From positions 2,728,001-2,792,000 of the forward strand of contig NZ_CP195105.1 of the NCBI RefSeq assembly GCF_051175565.1: DNA of 64,000 nucleotides. The letters are read 5' to 3'. Below are positions 52,780 through 62,589 of the stretch, piece by piece. The translations under genes were made by a program, and so were the position numbers. A model generated the notes under the pieces. It saw nothing but the letters and a program-made list of their open reading frames with translations, made no database searches and was not told where the DNA came from. Source of the stretch: Daejeonia sp002484105. GTDB lineage: Bacteria > Bacteroidota > Bacteroidia > Flavobacteriales > Weeksellaceae. Every line of letters begins with the position of its first letter. Position 1 is the stretch's first letter.

Positions 52780-54774
52780 TCAGTTGTTGTAATGCCGGTA
52801 TTCTACCTGCTGGATTTTTTTGGTTACAATGTCCTGATCCATCAGTGGTGCAGATTCTACCACTACATTGTGCGGAGACACTCCCCACGCTTTAAAATCG
52901 TCACTTCCAAGCACTTTCACAAAACCGTAAAGCTTCATGATGATTTTCTCGCGCAGGGTGAGCAGTGCATCATTGATATATGTATTGTCAATAATTACAT
53001 ATTTCAGATCTGGAGGGATGTTATGCTGCCTCAGTGACGGATGGCTGCTCCGTGACGGGATAATTTCTTCGTCCATCAGATCTTTCAGAACCTGGTCGAA
53101 ATAGTCATTGATACGGCGGTCCACCTTAAAACCGAGCAGAAAATTGATTTTATATATGGTTCCGGGCATGATTTCGTCCACATAATATTTAAAAGTGTAC
53201 GGATCTTCCTGGTTGATAATGTTCAGGATGAAATAATGATCGGCACGCTTCGGCTGCTTGCGGATGATGGAATAGATAATTTTGGATTCTATTTCATCTT
53301 CTCTTTTGGCACGGCTCAGAAAAGCCAGATTGGTAGCGTATTTCGGAATGGTTTCGTCCAGTTTCATATCTTTGATAACCGGCACATAATTGGCAAATTT
53401 CATGTACTTCTGAAACTTTGATTTAATAAGCCTTCCGTTGTACCATGAATACATACAGACCATCATAAAACCACCGAGAACCATGGTCAGCCAGCCTCCA
53501 TCAAAAAACTTAAGAATATTGGCATAGAAAAATCCGATTTCGATGAAAGCATATACAGACATAAAAATCAGTATCAGCACCAGATGTACTCGCATCCTCC
53601 GGAACCAGAAAATCAGCAAAATACTGGTCATCAACATCGTGATGGTAATGGTAAGCCCATACGCCGCTTCCATCTTTTCTGATTTCTGGAAATACAGTAC
53701 CACGATGAAACAAAGTGCCATCAGCCCCCAATTGATTCTCGGGATATACATCTGCCCCTTTGTACCTGCCGGATACGAAATTTCCTGATTGGGCCAGAAA
53801 GAAATGGACATCGCTTCCGAAAACATAGTGAAAGAACCGGTAATTACCGCCTGGCTGGCAATAATTGCTGCCATAGTTGCCAGAAGAACCCCCGGAAAAA
53901 CAGCCCAGGAAGGCATCACACCAAAAAACGGATTGATTCCCGTGGTCTGCACAAGATTATGATTATCCAGCAGCCATGCGCCTTGCCCGAGGTAGTTGAG
54001 AATAAGCATGACTTTAACAAAAACCCAACTTACCCGGATATTGGCCTTCCCGCAATGCCCCAGATCAGAATACAGCGCTTCGGCTCCTGTGGTACACAGA
54101 AAAACAGCCCCCATTATAACAACGGCACTTGGCGAATGTGCAATCAGATTAAAAGCATACATTGGATTGAATGCCCGCAGAATCTGAATATGGTCGGAAA
54201 GATGAAGCGCTCCAAAAATTCCAAGCCATAGAAACCAGAGTACCATTACCGGCCCGAAAAACTTACCGATCCGGCTGGTTCCGAACTGCTGGACAAAAAA
54301 GACAATAAACAGAATCAGGCAAGTATAAATGACGACGGGCGTATGCGGGTTGTAAATTTTCAGTCCTTCTATGGCGGACATCACCGTAAGCGACGGTGTT
54401 ATCACACTGTCTGCCACAAGTGTGGATGCCCCGATAATGGCTACGAGATACAGCCATTTTTTCTTCAGGCGCTTGACGAGGGAGTACAGCGAAAGAATCC
54501 CACCTTCTCCCTTGTTATCTGCACGCAATGCAATCACTACATATTTTACAGTAGTCTGCAGTGTCAGCGTCCAGATAATACAGGAAAGTGCCCCCTCAAT
54601 ATATTCGTCAAAAGGCATCAGCGTACTGGCTTTTCGGGCATTCACAATCGCTTTCATCACATAAAGTGGTGAAGTACCGATATCCCCGAAAACAATTCCG
54701 AGCGATACCAGCACGCCTATCCATGTGAGTTTTCTGGTGTCAAATGAATGACCACCTTCTGTAACTTCGGTCAT
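52780..54774 (-). CDS. kup: KUP-type potassium uptake protein
   Basis: Proton-coupled K+ importer of 664 aa with 12 membrane helices. Family motifs: VSLGIVFGDIGTSPLYVMKA in TM1, ADNKGEGGILSLYSL, GDSVITPSL-like VADSVITPSLTVMSAIEGL, and GTSRIGKFFGPVMVLWF. The C-terminal about 200 residues form the cytoplasmic domain. It is monocistronic with its own -7 element. Confidence 0.96.
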   Translation of the reverse strand: MTEVTEGGHSFDTRKLTWIGVLVSLGIVFGDIGTSPLYVMKAIVNARKASTLMPFDEYIEGALSCIIWTLTLQTTVKYVVIALRADNKGEGGILSLYSLVKRLKKKWLYLVAIIGASTLVADSVITPSLTVMSAIEGLKIYNPHTPVVIYTCLILFIVFFVQQFGTSRIGKFFGPVMVLWFLWLGIFGALHLSDHIQILRAFNPMYAFNLIAHSPSAVVIMGAVFLCTTGAEALYSDLGHCGKANIRVSWVFVKVMLILNYLGQGAWLLDNHNLVQTTGINPFFGVMPSWAVFPGVLLATMAAIIASQAVITGSFTMFSEAMSISFWPNQEISYPAGTKGQMYIPRINWGLMALCFIVVLYFQKSEKMEAAYGLTITITMLMTSILLIFWFRRMRVHLVLILIFMSVYAFIEIGFFYANILKFFDGGWLTMVLGGFMMVCMYSWYNGRLIKSKFQKYMKFANYVPVIKDMKLDETIPKYATNLAFLSRAKREDEIESKIIYSIIRKQPKRADHYFILNIINQEDPYTFKYYVDEIMPGTIYKINFLLGFKVDRRINDYFDQVLKDLMDEEIIPSRSSHPSLRQHNIPPDLKYVIIDNTYINDALLTLREKIIMKLYGFVKVLGSDDFKAWGVSPHNVVVESAPLMDQDIVTKKIQQVEYRHYNN

Positions 54775-54795
54775 AGCCTTGTATTAATCAAACTG

Positions 54796-54803
54796 CAAAT
54801 TTA
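54796..54803 (-). promoter_or_regulatory. -7 element of kup
   Basis: TAAATTTG on the minus strand, 21 bp before the ATG. The rest of the 311-bp gap to pdhB holds only the terminator at 55031-55066. Confidence 0.45.
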
Positions 54804-55030
54804 TACTAATTTTTACAATCCTCCACGGGTCTTGGATGCCGTATGTCGGGTTCGTGTCTTATCTCATTCTTTTCATTGTGCTTAATATTGGATATCTGAC
54901 CCTGGACACCTTATTTCTTTGCCACCATACCGCTATAAAGCTGGATTTTCTCTAACTCCGGAAGAAAAAACAGGTGGGTAACAGATTAAAAAACAGAAAT
55001 TTACTGAAATATAAATTTTTCATTTTTACA

Positions 55031-55066
55031 AAAAAAAAGACACAGCCCGTTTGCCGTGTCTTTTTT
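55031..55066 (-). terminator. Terminator of pdhB (bidirectional shape)
   Basis: Stem GACACGGC / GCTGTGTC (one mismatch) flanked by A-runs and T-runs on both sides; on the minus strand eight T follow the stem. Confidence 0.85.
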
Positions 55067-55085
55067 ATAATGAATCAAGTCTTCA

Positions 55086-56069
55086 CTACGCTTTTACGTA
55101 GAGGGCTTTTTTGATCTCTTCTTTAACTTTTTCTGCTTTTGGGAACCATTCTGAGAACAGCGCTGCAGAATAAGGTGCCGGTGCATCCGGAGTCGTAATT
55201 CTCTTGATGGGCGCATCCAGGTAGTCGAAAGCTTTCTGCTGAACCATATAGGTAATTTCGGAAGCTACGGAAGCAAATGGCCATGCTTCTTCAAGAATCA
55301 CAAGACGGTTGGTTTTCTTGACAGAGTTCAGCACCGTATCATAATCCAGCGGGCGAACGGTTCTAAGGTCGATCACTTCTACGGAGATACCTTCTTTTTC
55401 GAGTTCTTCAGCTGCCTGAAGGGCTACTTTCATAATTTTTCCGAAAGAGACAAGTGTCACATCAGATCCTGCTTTTTTGATATCGGCTTTACCGATCGGG
55501 ATGTAGTATTCTTCTTCAGGAACCTCCATTTTATCGCCGTACATCTGTTCAGATTCCATGAAGATGACGGGATCATTGTCCTGGATAGCGGTTTTCAGAA
55601 GTCCTTTTGCATCGTATGGGTTGGATGGCACTACCACTTTCAGTCCGGGGCAGTTGGCATACCAGCTTTCAAAAGCCTGGGAATGCGTAGCACCGAGCTG
55701 TCCTGCAGAAGCTGTCGGCCCGCGGAATACCACAGGGCAACTCCACTGGCCACCACTCATCTGGCGGATTTTGGCTGCATTATTGATGATCTGGTCGATC
55801 GCCACCAGAGAGAAGTTGAAGGTCATATATTCCACAATCGGTCTGCAACCGTTCATTGCGGCACCTACAGAAATCCCGGTAAAACCGCTCTCTGCAATGG
55901 GGGTGTCGATAATTCTTTTCGGACCAAACTCTGCAAGCATACCTTTGGAAGCTTTGTAGGCTCCGTTGTATTCGGCCACTTCTTCTCCAATCAGGTATAT
56001 GGATTCGTCCTTACGCATTTCTTCACTCATCGCCTGCGCAATGACTTCACGAAAAGTATATTCTGCCAT
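55086..56069 (-). CDS. pdhB: Pyruvate dehydrogenase E1 component, beta subunit
   Basis: 327-aa beta subunit of the alpha2beta2 E1 enzyme, which decarboxylates pyruvate and acetylates lipoyl-E2. TFREVIAQAMSEEMRKDESI, LIGEEVAEYNGAYKASKGM, PIAESGFTGISVGAAMNG, and the C-terminal transketolase part (EVIDLRTVRPLDYDTV; LVILEEAWPFASVASEI) are typical. No alpha subunit or E2 gene adjoins it; these are encoded elsewhere, as often in Flavobacteria. Branched-chain E1-beta is the alternative but the sequence fits PDH better. Confidence 0.92.
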   Translation of the reverse strand: MAEYTFREVIAQAMSEEMRKDESIYLIGEEVAEYNGAYKASKGMLAEFGPKRIIDTPIAESGFTGISVGAAMNGCRPIVEYMTFNFSLVAIDQIINNAAKIRQMSGGQWSCPVVFRGPTASAGQLGATHSQAFESWYANCPGLKVVVPSNPYDAKGLLKTAIQDNDPVIFMESEQMYGDKMEVPEEEYYIPIGKADIKKAGSDVTLVSFGKIMKVALQAAEELEKEGISVEVIDLRTVRPLDYDTVLNSVKKTNRLVILEEAWPFASVASEITYMVQQKAFDYLDAPIKRITTPDAPAPYSAALFSEWFPKAEKVKEEIKKALYVKA

Positions 56070-56089
56070 AGTTTTAAAAAATTAGGGTA

Positions 56090-56097
56090 CAAAATTA
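56090..56097 (-). promoter_or_regulatory. -7 element of pdhB
   Basis: TAATTTTG on the minus strand, 20 bp before the ATG. Confidence 0.4.
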
Positions 56098-56136
56098 ATA
56101 ATTTTCTGCATAATAATTCTGTTAAAATCCGGGAAA

Positions 56137-56167
56137 TAAAAAAGACATCTGTCATATTGCAGATGCC
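56137..56167 (-). terminator. Terminator of the DUF2147 gene
   Basis: On the minus strand GGCATCTG / CAGATGTC (one G:U), 8-nt loop, followed by six T. Confidence 0.8.
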
Positions 56168-56196
56168 TTGATTTTTTATGCCGTATTCTGGCAGGA

Positions 56197-56616
56197 TCAA
56201 TCCGCTTTGTGCCATGTCTGGGTACGCCCGATCAGGGAGAATCCGATATAGCCGCGCACATTCAGCTTGTCTCCGCTGCGTGTTACTGTACATTTGTAGG
56301 CTTTCCCGTTTTTGGGATCAATAATGGAACCGCCGGTGAACTCGTTTCCGTCTTTTTTCAGCCCACGGATCACTTCCATCCCGAGAATAGGCTTGTTCTT
56401 CCGGTCGTCCTTGCAGCCGGTACAGTTCGGATTTTCTGGTTTTATCAGAAGTTTTACGACTTTTCCGTAGTATTTGCCATCAGATTTTTTAAAAACCTCT
56501 ACGATGGATTTTGCCTGGCCGGTTTCGTCGTCAATGGTTTTCCATTTCCCTTCAATCTGTGCAAAGGAGAAAACACTGAAAAGTATCCATGCGAATGTCA
56601 GATGTAATTTTAGCAT
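56197..56616 (-). CDS. DUF2147 secreted protein
   Basis: 139 aa with a signal peptide (LTFAWILFSVFSFAQ) and the DUF2147 beta-barrel-like domain: IEGKWKTIDDETGQAKSIVE, GKYYGKVVKLL, and a C-terminal RGYIGFSLIGRTQTWHK. A NPNCTGCKDD loop carries two Cys that may form a disulfide. Family members are periplasmic and of unknown function. Monocistronic with terminator. Confidence 0.88.
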   Translation of the reverse strand: MLKLHLTFAWILFSVFSFAQIEGKWKTIDDETGQAKSIVEVFKKSDGKYYGKVVKLLIKPENPNCTGCKDDRKNKPILGMEVIRGLKKDGNEFTGGSIIDPKNGKAYKCTVTRSGDKLNVRGYIGFSLIGRTQTWHKAD

Positions 56617-56761
56617 AGTCTGTTCTTTAATTATTTTTAAAAAGATGATTCTGTTCTGATTAATGTTCTAAAAGTATAAATAAATTTTAAACAGGCAAAA
56701 AAAAATATTATACTCAACATATAATCAAATAGAAAACAGTTATTTAAAAAATAATCAAAAA

Positions 56762-57622
56762 TTAAACAGAATCCGAATCTGCAATTTCAAACTTCCGGAT
56801 CTGAAACCAGATACCAAAAAGCGAAACCAACGCTGTCATAAAAGAAAACAGCATTGCGGTGGAGACCGAAATCCCCACATCAAATGTAAAATAATGTGCT
56901 GCCTGCATAAACAGCCATTCGCGAACACCGATCCCGGAAAAAGAAATCACGCTGAGCACCGCACTGAGTAGAAAAACCATAAAATAAATCCATATATCCT
57001 GCACTCCTGAAAAGGATTTCAGAATGAAATAAATACTCAATAACTGCAATAGCTGAACGGCCAGCGAAAAGAAGAGTGTTTTGACAAAAACAGAACGGAA
57101 TGGCGCAAAAAATTTTTTCAGCATACCATGCACCACCACCACAGACAGCAAAACAGAAGGGACAACCAGAAGTTTGTACCCACCCGGCAAAACGGGCAAA
57201 GCAAGCACCTGTACCAGTATCACAATAGCCAAAAGCCCCGAAAGACGATCGCAGAATACCGAAGCCGTGAGTTGTTTAACACTCCAGCCGAATTTTCTGT
57301 TGAGGACAATAACCTTATAAGCATCTCCCCCAATACCTCCCGGAATGAAAAAATTATAGAACATCCCGATCAGGTAGAGTTTCCAGTTGCCGGCTGAGGA
57401 AACATTAAAATGATATGCCCGAAAGTAGCGCAGCAGCCTCTCTGACGAAAGCCATTGTGACGCAATGAATGCCGCAAGTGCAAAAAACAGAAAAAGCAGA
57501 TCGCTGCGTTTCACAAGATTCCATACTTCCGAAAAAGGAACTTTACGGAAGACAAAATAAAGCAAAACCAGACTGATGCTGATTTTGAATACCGTAATGG
57601 TTGTTTTCTTTATTTTTTTCAA
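56762..57622 (-). CDS. Flippase-like membrane protein (LPG synthase TM/UPF0104 family)
   Basis: 286 aa with about eight membrane helices. Typical motifs are ASQWLSSERLLRYF, GMFYNFFIPGGIGGDAYKVI and SGIGVREWLFMQAA of the family that resembles the lysylphosphatidylglycerol synthetase membrane region. The start is TTG at 57622, overlapping the TGA of the upstream glycosyltransferase gene (TTGA). With the GT2 gene it may move or modify a lipid-linked glycan; the substrate is unknown. Confidence 0.85.
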   Translation of the reverse strand: MKKIKKTTITVFKISISLVLLYFVFRKVPFSEVWNLVKRSDLLFLFFALAAFIASQWLSSERLLRYFRAYHFNVSSAGNWKLYLIGMFYNFFIPGGIGGDAYKVIVLNRKFGWSVKQLTASVFCDRLSGLLAIVILVQVLALPVLPGGYKLLVVPSVLLSVVVVHGMLKKFFAPFRSVFVKTLFFSLAVQLLQLLSIYFILKSFSGVQDIWIYFMVFLLSAVLSVISFSGIGVREWLFMQAAHYFTFDVGISVSTAMLFSFMTALVSLFGIWFQIRKFEIADSDSV

Positions 57623-58557
57623 AAAGTACTGATTTTCCGGATGTTGAACGGCCGTTTTTTCTGCGACTCATAATAGGTTTTCATGAGCAGATCGATAATA
57701 ATCCCAGTGGTAAAAAACTGTATCCCGACAAAAATCAACATAATCCCGAGAATCAGCAGGGGACGTCCGCCAATGGAATATCCCATCAGTTTTTCTGCCA
57801 GAAGATACACGTTGATGATCATCCCAAGCAGGAAAGCACCAATACCGATATTACCGAACAGATAAATGGGTTTCTGCAGATATTTCTGATTAAAAAGCAG
57901 TAAAATGAGATCGTTGATGACTTTTGTGGTACGCCCGATTCCGTATTTGGACACCCCGAACCTGCGCGGATGGTGTTTTACCGGAACTTCGGCAATGCGT
58001 GCGCCTCCCATGTGCGCATGAAGGGTAATAAAACGGTGCGATTCGCCATAAAGATCAAGATTTTTGGCGGTCTCGCGGTTGAAGACTTTCAGTGCACAGC
58101 CGTGATCCTTAACATTCAGTTTTGTGGTTCTGCGGATAATGAAATTGGCCACTTTGGACGGAAATGTCCGCATCAGGTTGTCTTTTCTTTTCTGGCGTTT
58201 CCCAATCACGAGATCATATCCACCTTCGTCCATGGTATCCACCATCATCGGGATATCCGAAGGATCATTCTGCATATCACCATCCATGGTAATGATATAG
58301 TCGCCTGTTGCATAGTCAATACCCGCCATCAGGGCAGAGCTCTGTCCGTAATTCTTCTTCAGTTCGATAAGGACAACATTCGGACTGGCAATATCTTTTA
58401 TGGTTCTGACGGTTTTGTCTGAGGAAAAATCATCCACCAGAATCAGTTCGTAACGGTAGTTTGCAAGAGCTTTCCCTATGGCATCAATCAGCAGCGGAAT
58501 ATTATCTTCTTCATTATAAACCGGTACCACGACAGAATAAAACTTGTCTGAATTCAT
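57619..58557 (-). CDS. Family 2 glycosyltransferase, polyprenyl-phosphate type
   Basis: 312 aa. The GT-A domain has VVPVYNEEDNIPLLIDAI, VDDFSSDKT and the DxD-like TMDGDMQNDP. Two C-terminal membrane helices (YLFGNIGIGAFLLGMIINV and a second) are those of DPM1/GtrB-like transferases that load a sugar on a polyprenyl phosphate. The flippase-like gene is coupled downstream. The divergent GT39-like gene at 58763 could use the lipid-linked sugar made here (inference). Confidence 0.9.
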   Translation of the reverse strand: MNSDKFYSVVVPVYNEEDNIPLLIDAIGKALANYRYELILVDDFSSDKTVRTIKDIASPNVVLIELKKNYGQSSALMAGIDYATGDYIITMDGDMQNDPSDIPMMVDTMDEGGYDLVIGKRQKRKDNLMRTFPSKVANFIIRRTTKLNVKDHGCALKVFNRETAKNLDLYGESHRFITLHAHMGGARIAEVPVKHHPRRFGVSKYGIGRTTKVINDLILLLFNQKYLQKPIYLFGNIGIGAFLLGMIINVYLLAEKLMGYSIGGRPLLILGIMLIFVGIQFFTTGIIIDLLMKTYYESQKKRPFNIRKISTF

Positions 58558-58627
58558 ATTTTACAGAATAATGCTGCAAAGATAGCTGAAAATCATTTTC
58601 CGACAGAAAATAATCGGCGTACTTCTT

Positions 58628-58635
58628 TATATTTG
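58628..58635 (+). promoter_or_regulatory. -7 element of the GT39-type gene
   Basis: TATATTTG matches TAnnTTTG. It would leave a leader of about 120 nt, in which I could not identify a known riboswitch. Confidence 0.4.
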
Positions 58636-58762
58636 CACAGTCAGTGCAGCGTGAGGGATGCAAAGCAGGAATCCGTTACAGAATCCATGATGCAGATCAT
58701 CTTTTGAAACGGGATGATTAAACTGGAAACCAACACAGTGCTGCCATAACACATCATCATCT

Positions 58763-60394
58763 ATGAACCAGAAAAATTTTTTATATTGGCTTGCCGGGAT
58801 CTCAGCAGTCTTGCTTTTTGCCCATCTCGGACTTTTCTATGCAGACATTATGGAAGCCAGAAACTTCGTCAGTGCACGCGAAATGACGGACGAAGGGCAT
58901 TGGATTTTCACCACGATGAATAACGTGCCACGCTACGAAAAGCCACCGCTCCCAACATGGCTCACTGCCGTGATGGGTGAATGTTTCGGTTTTGGAAATC
59001 TTGCGGCATTGCGTTTTCCTGCAGCGCTGTCCTGCTTTCTGCTGGTGATGTATTTTTACCGGATTATTTTCATTTTTACAGAAAACCGCAAACTTGCCTT
59101 CATCTCAGCGTTGGTACTGGTTACCAATTTTCTGGTGATCTATGTCGGGAGGCGAGCCAACTGGGATATTTTCAGCTACAGCTTCATGGTAATCGGGATG
59201 TATTATTTCATTCTTGCTTTGCGCAATACCAGAGCATTTCCCAATTATCTTGCGGCCGGTATTCTGTTCGGGCTTTCCGTTTTGAGTAAAGGGCCGACGG
59301 GACCATACGTCCTTCTGATTCCTTTTTATATCGGATACGTTCTGGTGAACGGCTTTCCGAAACGCAGAGAAATTCTCGGCATTCTCTTCTGTGCGGCGGT
59401 TACTTTGGTTATCGGTTTTTCCTGGTATCTGTATATCTACGCATCCGATCCGGAAACCTTCATCGCCATTATGAAAAAGGAAGCTCTTGCCAGAGAAAAC
59501 CGTGACGTAAAGCCTTTTACAAGGTATTTAAGCTTCCCGGTACAGACAGGTATCTGGATTCTGTACAGTATTGTCGGGTTGATCTTTCCGATGATGAAAC
59601 ACCGCACCAGCAAGCCAAAAATCTACATGATGTTCTTTTACTGGACACTTTTTGCTCTGCTTTTTCTGTCTCTGGTCCCGTCCAAAAAAGAGCGTTATCT
59701 TTTTCCGATGATGGTGCCTCTTGCAGCGACAACAGGATTTTATCTGTATTATATTTTCCGGAATCCCAGTCTCAGAAAATGGGAAATCAATCTGAACAAA
59801 GCTATTTTCAGCATTCTCGGGCTTGTAGCCATAGTGCTTTCCGCAGCTGTATTTTTTCTTCCGGTGAAGATGGATTTTTATACCGTGCTGTTTGCCGTTT
59901 CCTGTTTTGCCACAGCAGTTGTCATACTCTATTCCCTTTACGGAAAGAGAAATTTTGAAAGAGCCTTCTTTGCTCTGATTTTTCTGATGCTTTCCACCGG
60001 GCTTTTTGGCATTCCGATTATCGACCGCGCCCTCAGCAACAATCATGACAAAAAATCTCTTGTTTCGGTAAAAGCGGCATTAAAGAAAGAACAACGGAAA
60101 CTCTACTCCTACTCCGAATATTCGCCGGAGGTATGGTTTCGCTATCAGGAAGTGATCCCTGAAATCCTCGCTGATGATCCGTCCACCTACCCAAAAGAGA
60201 ACATCTTTTATATTGCCGTCAACGACAATACAAAAGAAAATATGCAAAAGCTGAAAAAACTGGGCTGGCAGCTTCAGTATATTACAAAATATGATGATAA
60301 CGAAGCTAAAGCACCCTCCAAAAATAATGTCGGACGAAAAATCCATTATCTGTACAAAGTCACAAAAACAACAGCAGCACAAAACAAACCCTAA
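58763..60394 (+). CDS. ArnT/PMT-like (GT39/GT83) membrane glycosyltransferase
   Basis: 543 aa with about 12 membrane helices. The first periplasmic loop shows the catalytic acidic residue after TM1 (FYADIMEARNFVSAREM), then WIFTTMNNVPRYEKPPLPTW, the ArnT-like EKPPL motif, and later LSKGPTGPYVLL. The C-terminal soluble part is about 130 residues. Such enzymes transfer a sugar from a polyprenyl phosphate to lipid A or protein. It is divergent from the GT2/flippase pair, which may supply the donor. Confidence 0.88.
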   Translation: MNQKNFLYWLAGISAVLLFAHLGLFYADIMEARNFVSAREMTDEGHWIFTTMNNVPRYEKPPLPTWLTAVMGECFGFGNLAALRFPAALSCFLLVMYFYRIIFIFTENRKLAFISALVLVTNFLVIYVGRRANWDIFSYSFMVIGMYYFILALRNTRAFPNYLAAGILFGLSVLSKGPTGPYVLLIPFYIGYVLVNGFPKRREILGILFCAAVTLVIGFSWYLYIYASDPETFIAIMKKEALARENRDVKPFTRYLSFPVQTGIWILYSIVGLIFPMMKHRTSKPKIYMMFFYWTLFALLFLSLVPSKKERYLFPMMVPLAATTGFYLYYIFRNPSLRKWEINLNKAIFSILGLVAIVLSAAVFFLPVKMDFYTVLFAVSCFATAVVILYSLYGKRNFERAFFALIFLMLSTGLFGIPIIDRALSNNHDKKSLVSVKAALKKEQRKLYSYSEYSPEVWFRYQEVIPEILADDPSTYPKENIFYIAVNDNTKENMQKLKKLGWQLQYITKYDDNEAKAPSKNNVGRKIHYLYKVTKTTAAQNKP

Positions 60395-60436
60395 GTCTGA
60401 ACCTCTTTCTTAAATCTATTTCTTAATTTTGCCGGT

Positions 60437-61150
60437 ATGAATTTTCTCCGAAACAATCTCGCCAATGCCTTCACACTGGGCAATCTGCTTGCCGGCTGCA
60501 TTGGTGCTGTCCACCTGCTGTCGGGCGAATATACGGTGGCGGCTGTATGCCTCATCATCTCTCTTGTACTGGACTTTTTTGATGGTTTTGTGGCGCGCGC
60601 GCTAAAAGCCAATTCCGACCTTGGCGTTCAGCTGGATTCTCTTGCAGACATGGTAAGTTTCGGACTGATTCCCGGGCTTACAATGTACCAAGCACTGGAG
60701 CCTTTCGGAAGCGAGGTTGCCGGTTTTTACTTTCCGTTTGAATTAAAATATTTCGGGTTTCTGATCACCGTTTTTTCGTGCCTCCGTCTGGCAATTTTCA
60801 ATGTAGACGAAGATCAGAAATACTACTTCAAAGGCCTGAACACCCCAAGCAATACCATTCTTATTTTTGGACTTTTCTATGTCACCAAAGAAATCGGACA
60901 GTACAGTTTTATAATGAACAACCCATTATGGCTGCTGATTCTAACAGTGGCAACATCATGGCTGCTCGTCAGTCCCATCCGCATGATCGCAATGAAATTC
61001 AAATCCAAATCCATTCGAGACAACGCTCCCAAAATTGTCCTTCTTGTGGGCAGTATTCTGATTCTCCTGCTGTTCCGCTGGATGGGTATACCGCTGGTGA
61101 TTGTCTATTACATTCTTGTTTCCGTACTGTTCAGGAAGCAACTCGTGTAA
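60437..61150 (+). CDS. pssA: CDP-diacylglycerol-serine O-phosphatidyltransferase
   Basis: Makes phosphatidylserine for phosphatidylethanolamine synthesis. The CDP-alcohol phosphotransferase motif DG-(2)-AR-(8)-G-(3)-D-(3)-D is seen in DFFDGFVARALKANSDLGVQ followed by LDSLADMVSFG. About seven membrane helices fill the 237 aa. It lies 42 bp after the GT39-type gene and may share its transcript. Confidence 0.94.
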   Translation: MNFLRNNLANAFTLGNLLAGCIGAVHLLSGEYTVAAVCLIISLVLDFFDGFVARALKANSDLGVQLDSLADMVSFGLIPGLTMYQALEPFGSEVAGFYFPFELKYFGFLITVFSCLRLAIFNVDEDQKYYFKGLNTPSNTILIFGLFYVTKEIGQYSFIMNNPLWLLILTVATSWLLVSPIRMIAMKFKSKSIRDNAPKIVLLVGSILILLLFRWMGIPLVIVYYILVSVLFRKQLV

Positions 61151-61202
61151 ATAAAATATTCCTTATCATTATATAAACTTCAGAATTTTAATTCACAAAA
61201 AA

Positions 61203-61967
61203 ATGAATCTTAAACTTCATAAACCGCTCTGCATTTTTGATCTTGAAACTACCGGAACCAATGTCGGCAAAGACCGCATCGTAGAAATCTGTATATTAAA
61301 AATAAATCCCGACGCCTCGCGCGAAAGCAAAACATGGCTTGTCAATCCGGAAATGCCGATTCCTGCAGAGTCTTCTGCCATACACGGAATCAGTGACGAA
61401 GACGTGACCGGAGCGCCCATATTTAAAGAAATCGCTCCGAAAATTGTCGAAATGATTGCCGGCGCAGATCTGGGTGGTTTCAACTCCAACCGCTTTGATG
61501 TCCCTCTTCTTGCCGAAGAACTTCTGAGAGCCGGATTTGATTTTGACCTCAGCAAAATCCGTCTCGTAGATGCGCAGACCATTTATCATAAAAAAGAACC
61601 GAGAAACCTGAGTGCCGCCTACCGTTTCTATTGCGGAAAAGACCTTGAAAACGCCCATTCTGCTGAAGCGGACGTACTGGCAACCTTTGAAGTTCTGGAT
61701 GCACAGGTTGGCCATTATGAAGACATTCCGAATGAAATCACAGGACTGAGCGAAATTTCTTATCACAATAAATTTGCCGATCTTGCCGGATTTATCGGTT
61801 ATGATGCAGAAGGAGACGAAACCTTCCACTTCGGGAAATATAAAGGAAAAAAAGTAACCGAAGTCTTCCGGAAAGATCCCGGATATTACGGATGGATACA
61901 GAATGCCGACTTCCCGCTTTATACAAAGAAAATCCTTACCGGAATCCAGTTGAAGAGCCGTTTCTGA
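61203..61967 (+). CDS. DEDDh 3'-5' exonuclease (DnaQ/RNase T superfamily)
   Basis: 254 aa. Exo I is CIFDLETTGTNVGKDRIVEI, Exo II GGFNSNRFDVPLLAEELL, and Exo III HSAEADVLATFEVL (His and Asp), so all DEDDh residues are present. A C-terminal add-on of about 50 residues (FHFGKYKGKKVTEVFRKDPG then YYGWIQNADF) is the DUF3820-like module seen in Bacteroidetes exonucleases. It may proofread or trim DNA or RNA; the partner is unknown. It forms a plus-strand run with pssA and the FAH gene. Confidence 0.9.
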   Translation: MNLKLHKPLCIFDLETTGTNVGKDRIVEICILKINPDASRESKTWLVNPEMPIPAESSAIHGISDEDVTGAPIFKEIAPKIVEMIAGADLGGFNSNRFDVPLLAEELLRAGFDFDLSKIRLVDAQTIYHKKEPRNLSAAYRFYCGKDLENAHSAEADVLATFEVLDAQVGHYEDIPNEITGLSEISYHNKFADLAGFIGYDAEGDETFHFGKYKGKKVTEVFRKDPGYYGWIQNADFPLYTKKILTGIQLKSRF

Positions 61968-61983
61968 TTTTAAATTCAAATTC

Positions 61984-62589
61984 ATGAAAATCATCTGCAT
62001 AGGAAGAAATTACAGCAAACACGCAAAAGAACTGGGCAACGAAATCCCCGAAAAACCTGTAATTTTCATTAAACCTGATACCGCCCTGCTGAAGGGCAGC
62101 GATTTCTATCTCCCCGAATTTTCGCAGGAGGTGCATTATGAACTGGAAGTGGTGGTGAAAATCTCGAAAGGTGGAAAATACATCCTGAAAGAAAACGCCT
62201 CCAGACATTATGAAGAGATTGCTCTCGGGCTGGATTTCACGGCAAGAGACCTGCAGAGCGAACTGAAATCCAAGGGACTGCCCTGGGAACTGGCAAAAGC
62301 TTTTGACGGATCTGCCGCCGTCAGCACTTTCTTTCCAAAGTCCCATTACGACCTCAGCCATCTGAACTTCTCGCTTTTTAAAAACAACAAAAAAGTACAG
62401 GACGGCTGTACGGAAAACATGATTTTCCCTGTAGATGACATTATTGCTTTTGCATCGCAGTATTTCACACTCCGAATCGGCGACCTGATCTTTACCGGCA
62501 CTCCGGAAGGCGTTGGAAAAACAGAAGAAAACGACATCCTCCAGGCATATCTTGAGGATCAGAAAGTGCTCGATATCCGGATTCTATAA
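61984..62589 (+). CDS. Fumarylacetoacetate hydrolase-family protein
   Basis: 201 aa, metal-dependent hydrolase or decarboxylase of beta-diketo compounds (YcgM/FAHD1 type). IGRNYSKHAKELGNEIP starts the domain; metal ligands lie in VHYELEVVVKI and LGLDFTARDLQ, and the C-terminus has DLIFTGTPEGVG. FAHD1-like proteins act as oxaloacetate decarboxylase or acylpyruvase. It lies 16 bp after the exonuclease gene and overlaps the convergent paaI by 6 bp. Confidence 0.93.
   Translation: MKIICIGRNYSKHAKELGNEIPEKPVIFIKPDTALLKGSDFYLPEFSQEVHYELEVVVKISKGGKYILKENASRHYEEIALGLDFTARDLQSELKSKGLPWELAKAFDGSAAVSTFFPKSHYDLSHLNFSLFKNNKKVQDGCTENMIFPVDDIIAFASQYFTLRIGDLIFTGTPEGVGKTEENDILQAYLEDQKVLDIRIL

Noticed and set aside
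58636..58762. Possible riboswitch in the leader of the GT39-type gene
   Set aside because: A 120-nt leader with short hairpins, but no consensus of a known riboswitch class could be matched by eye.
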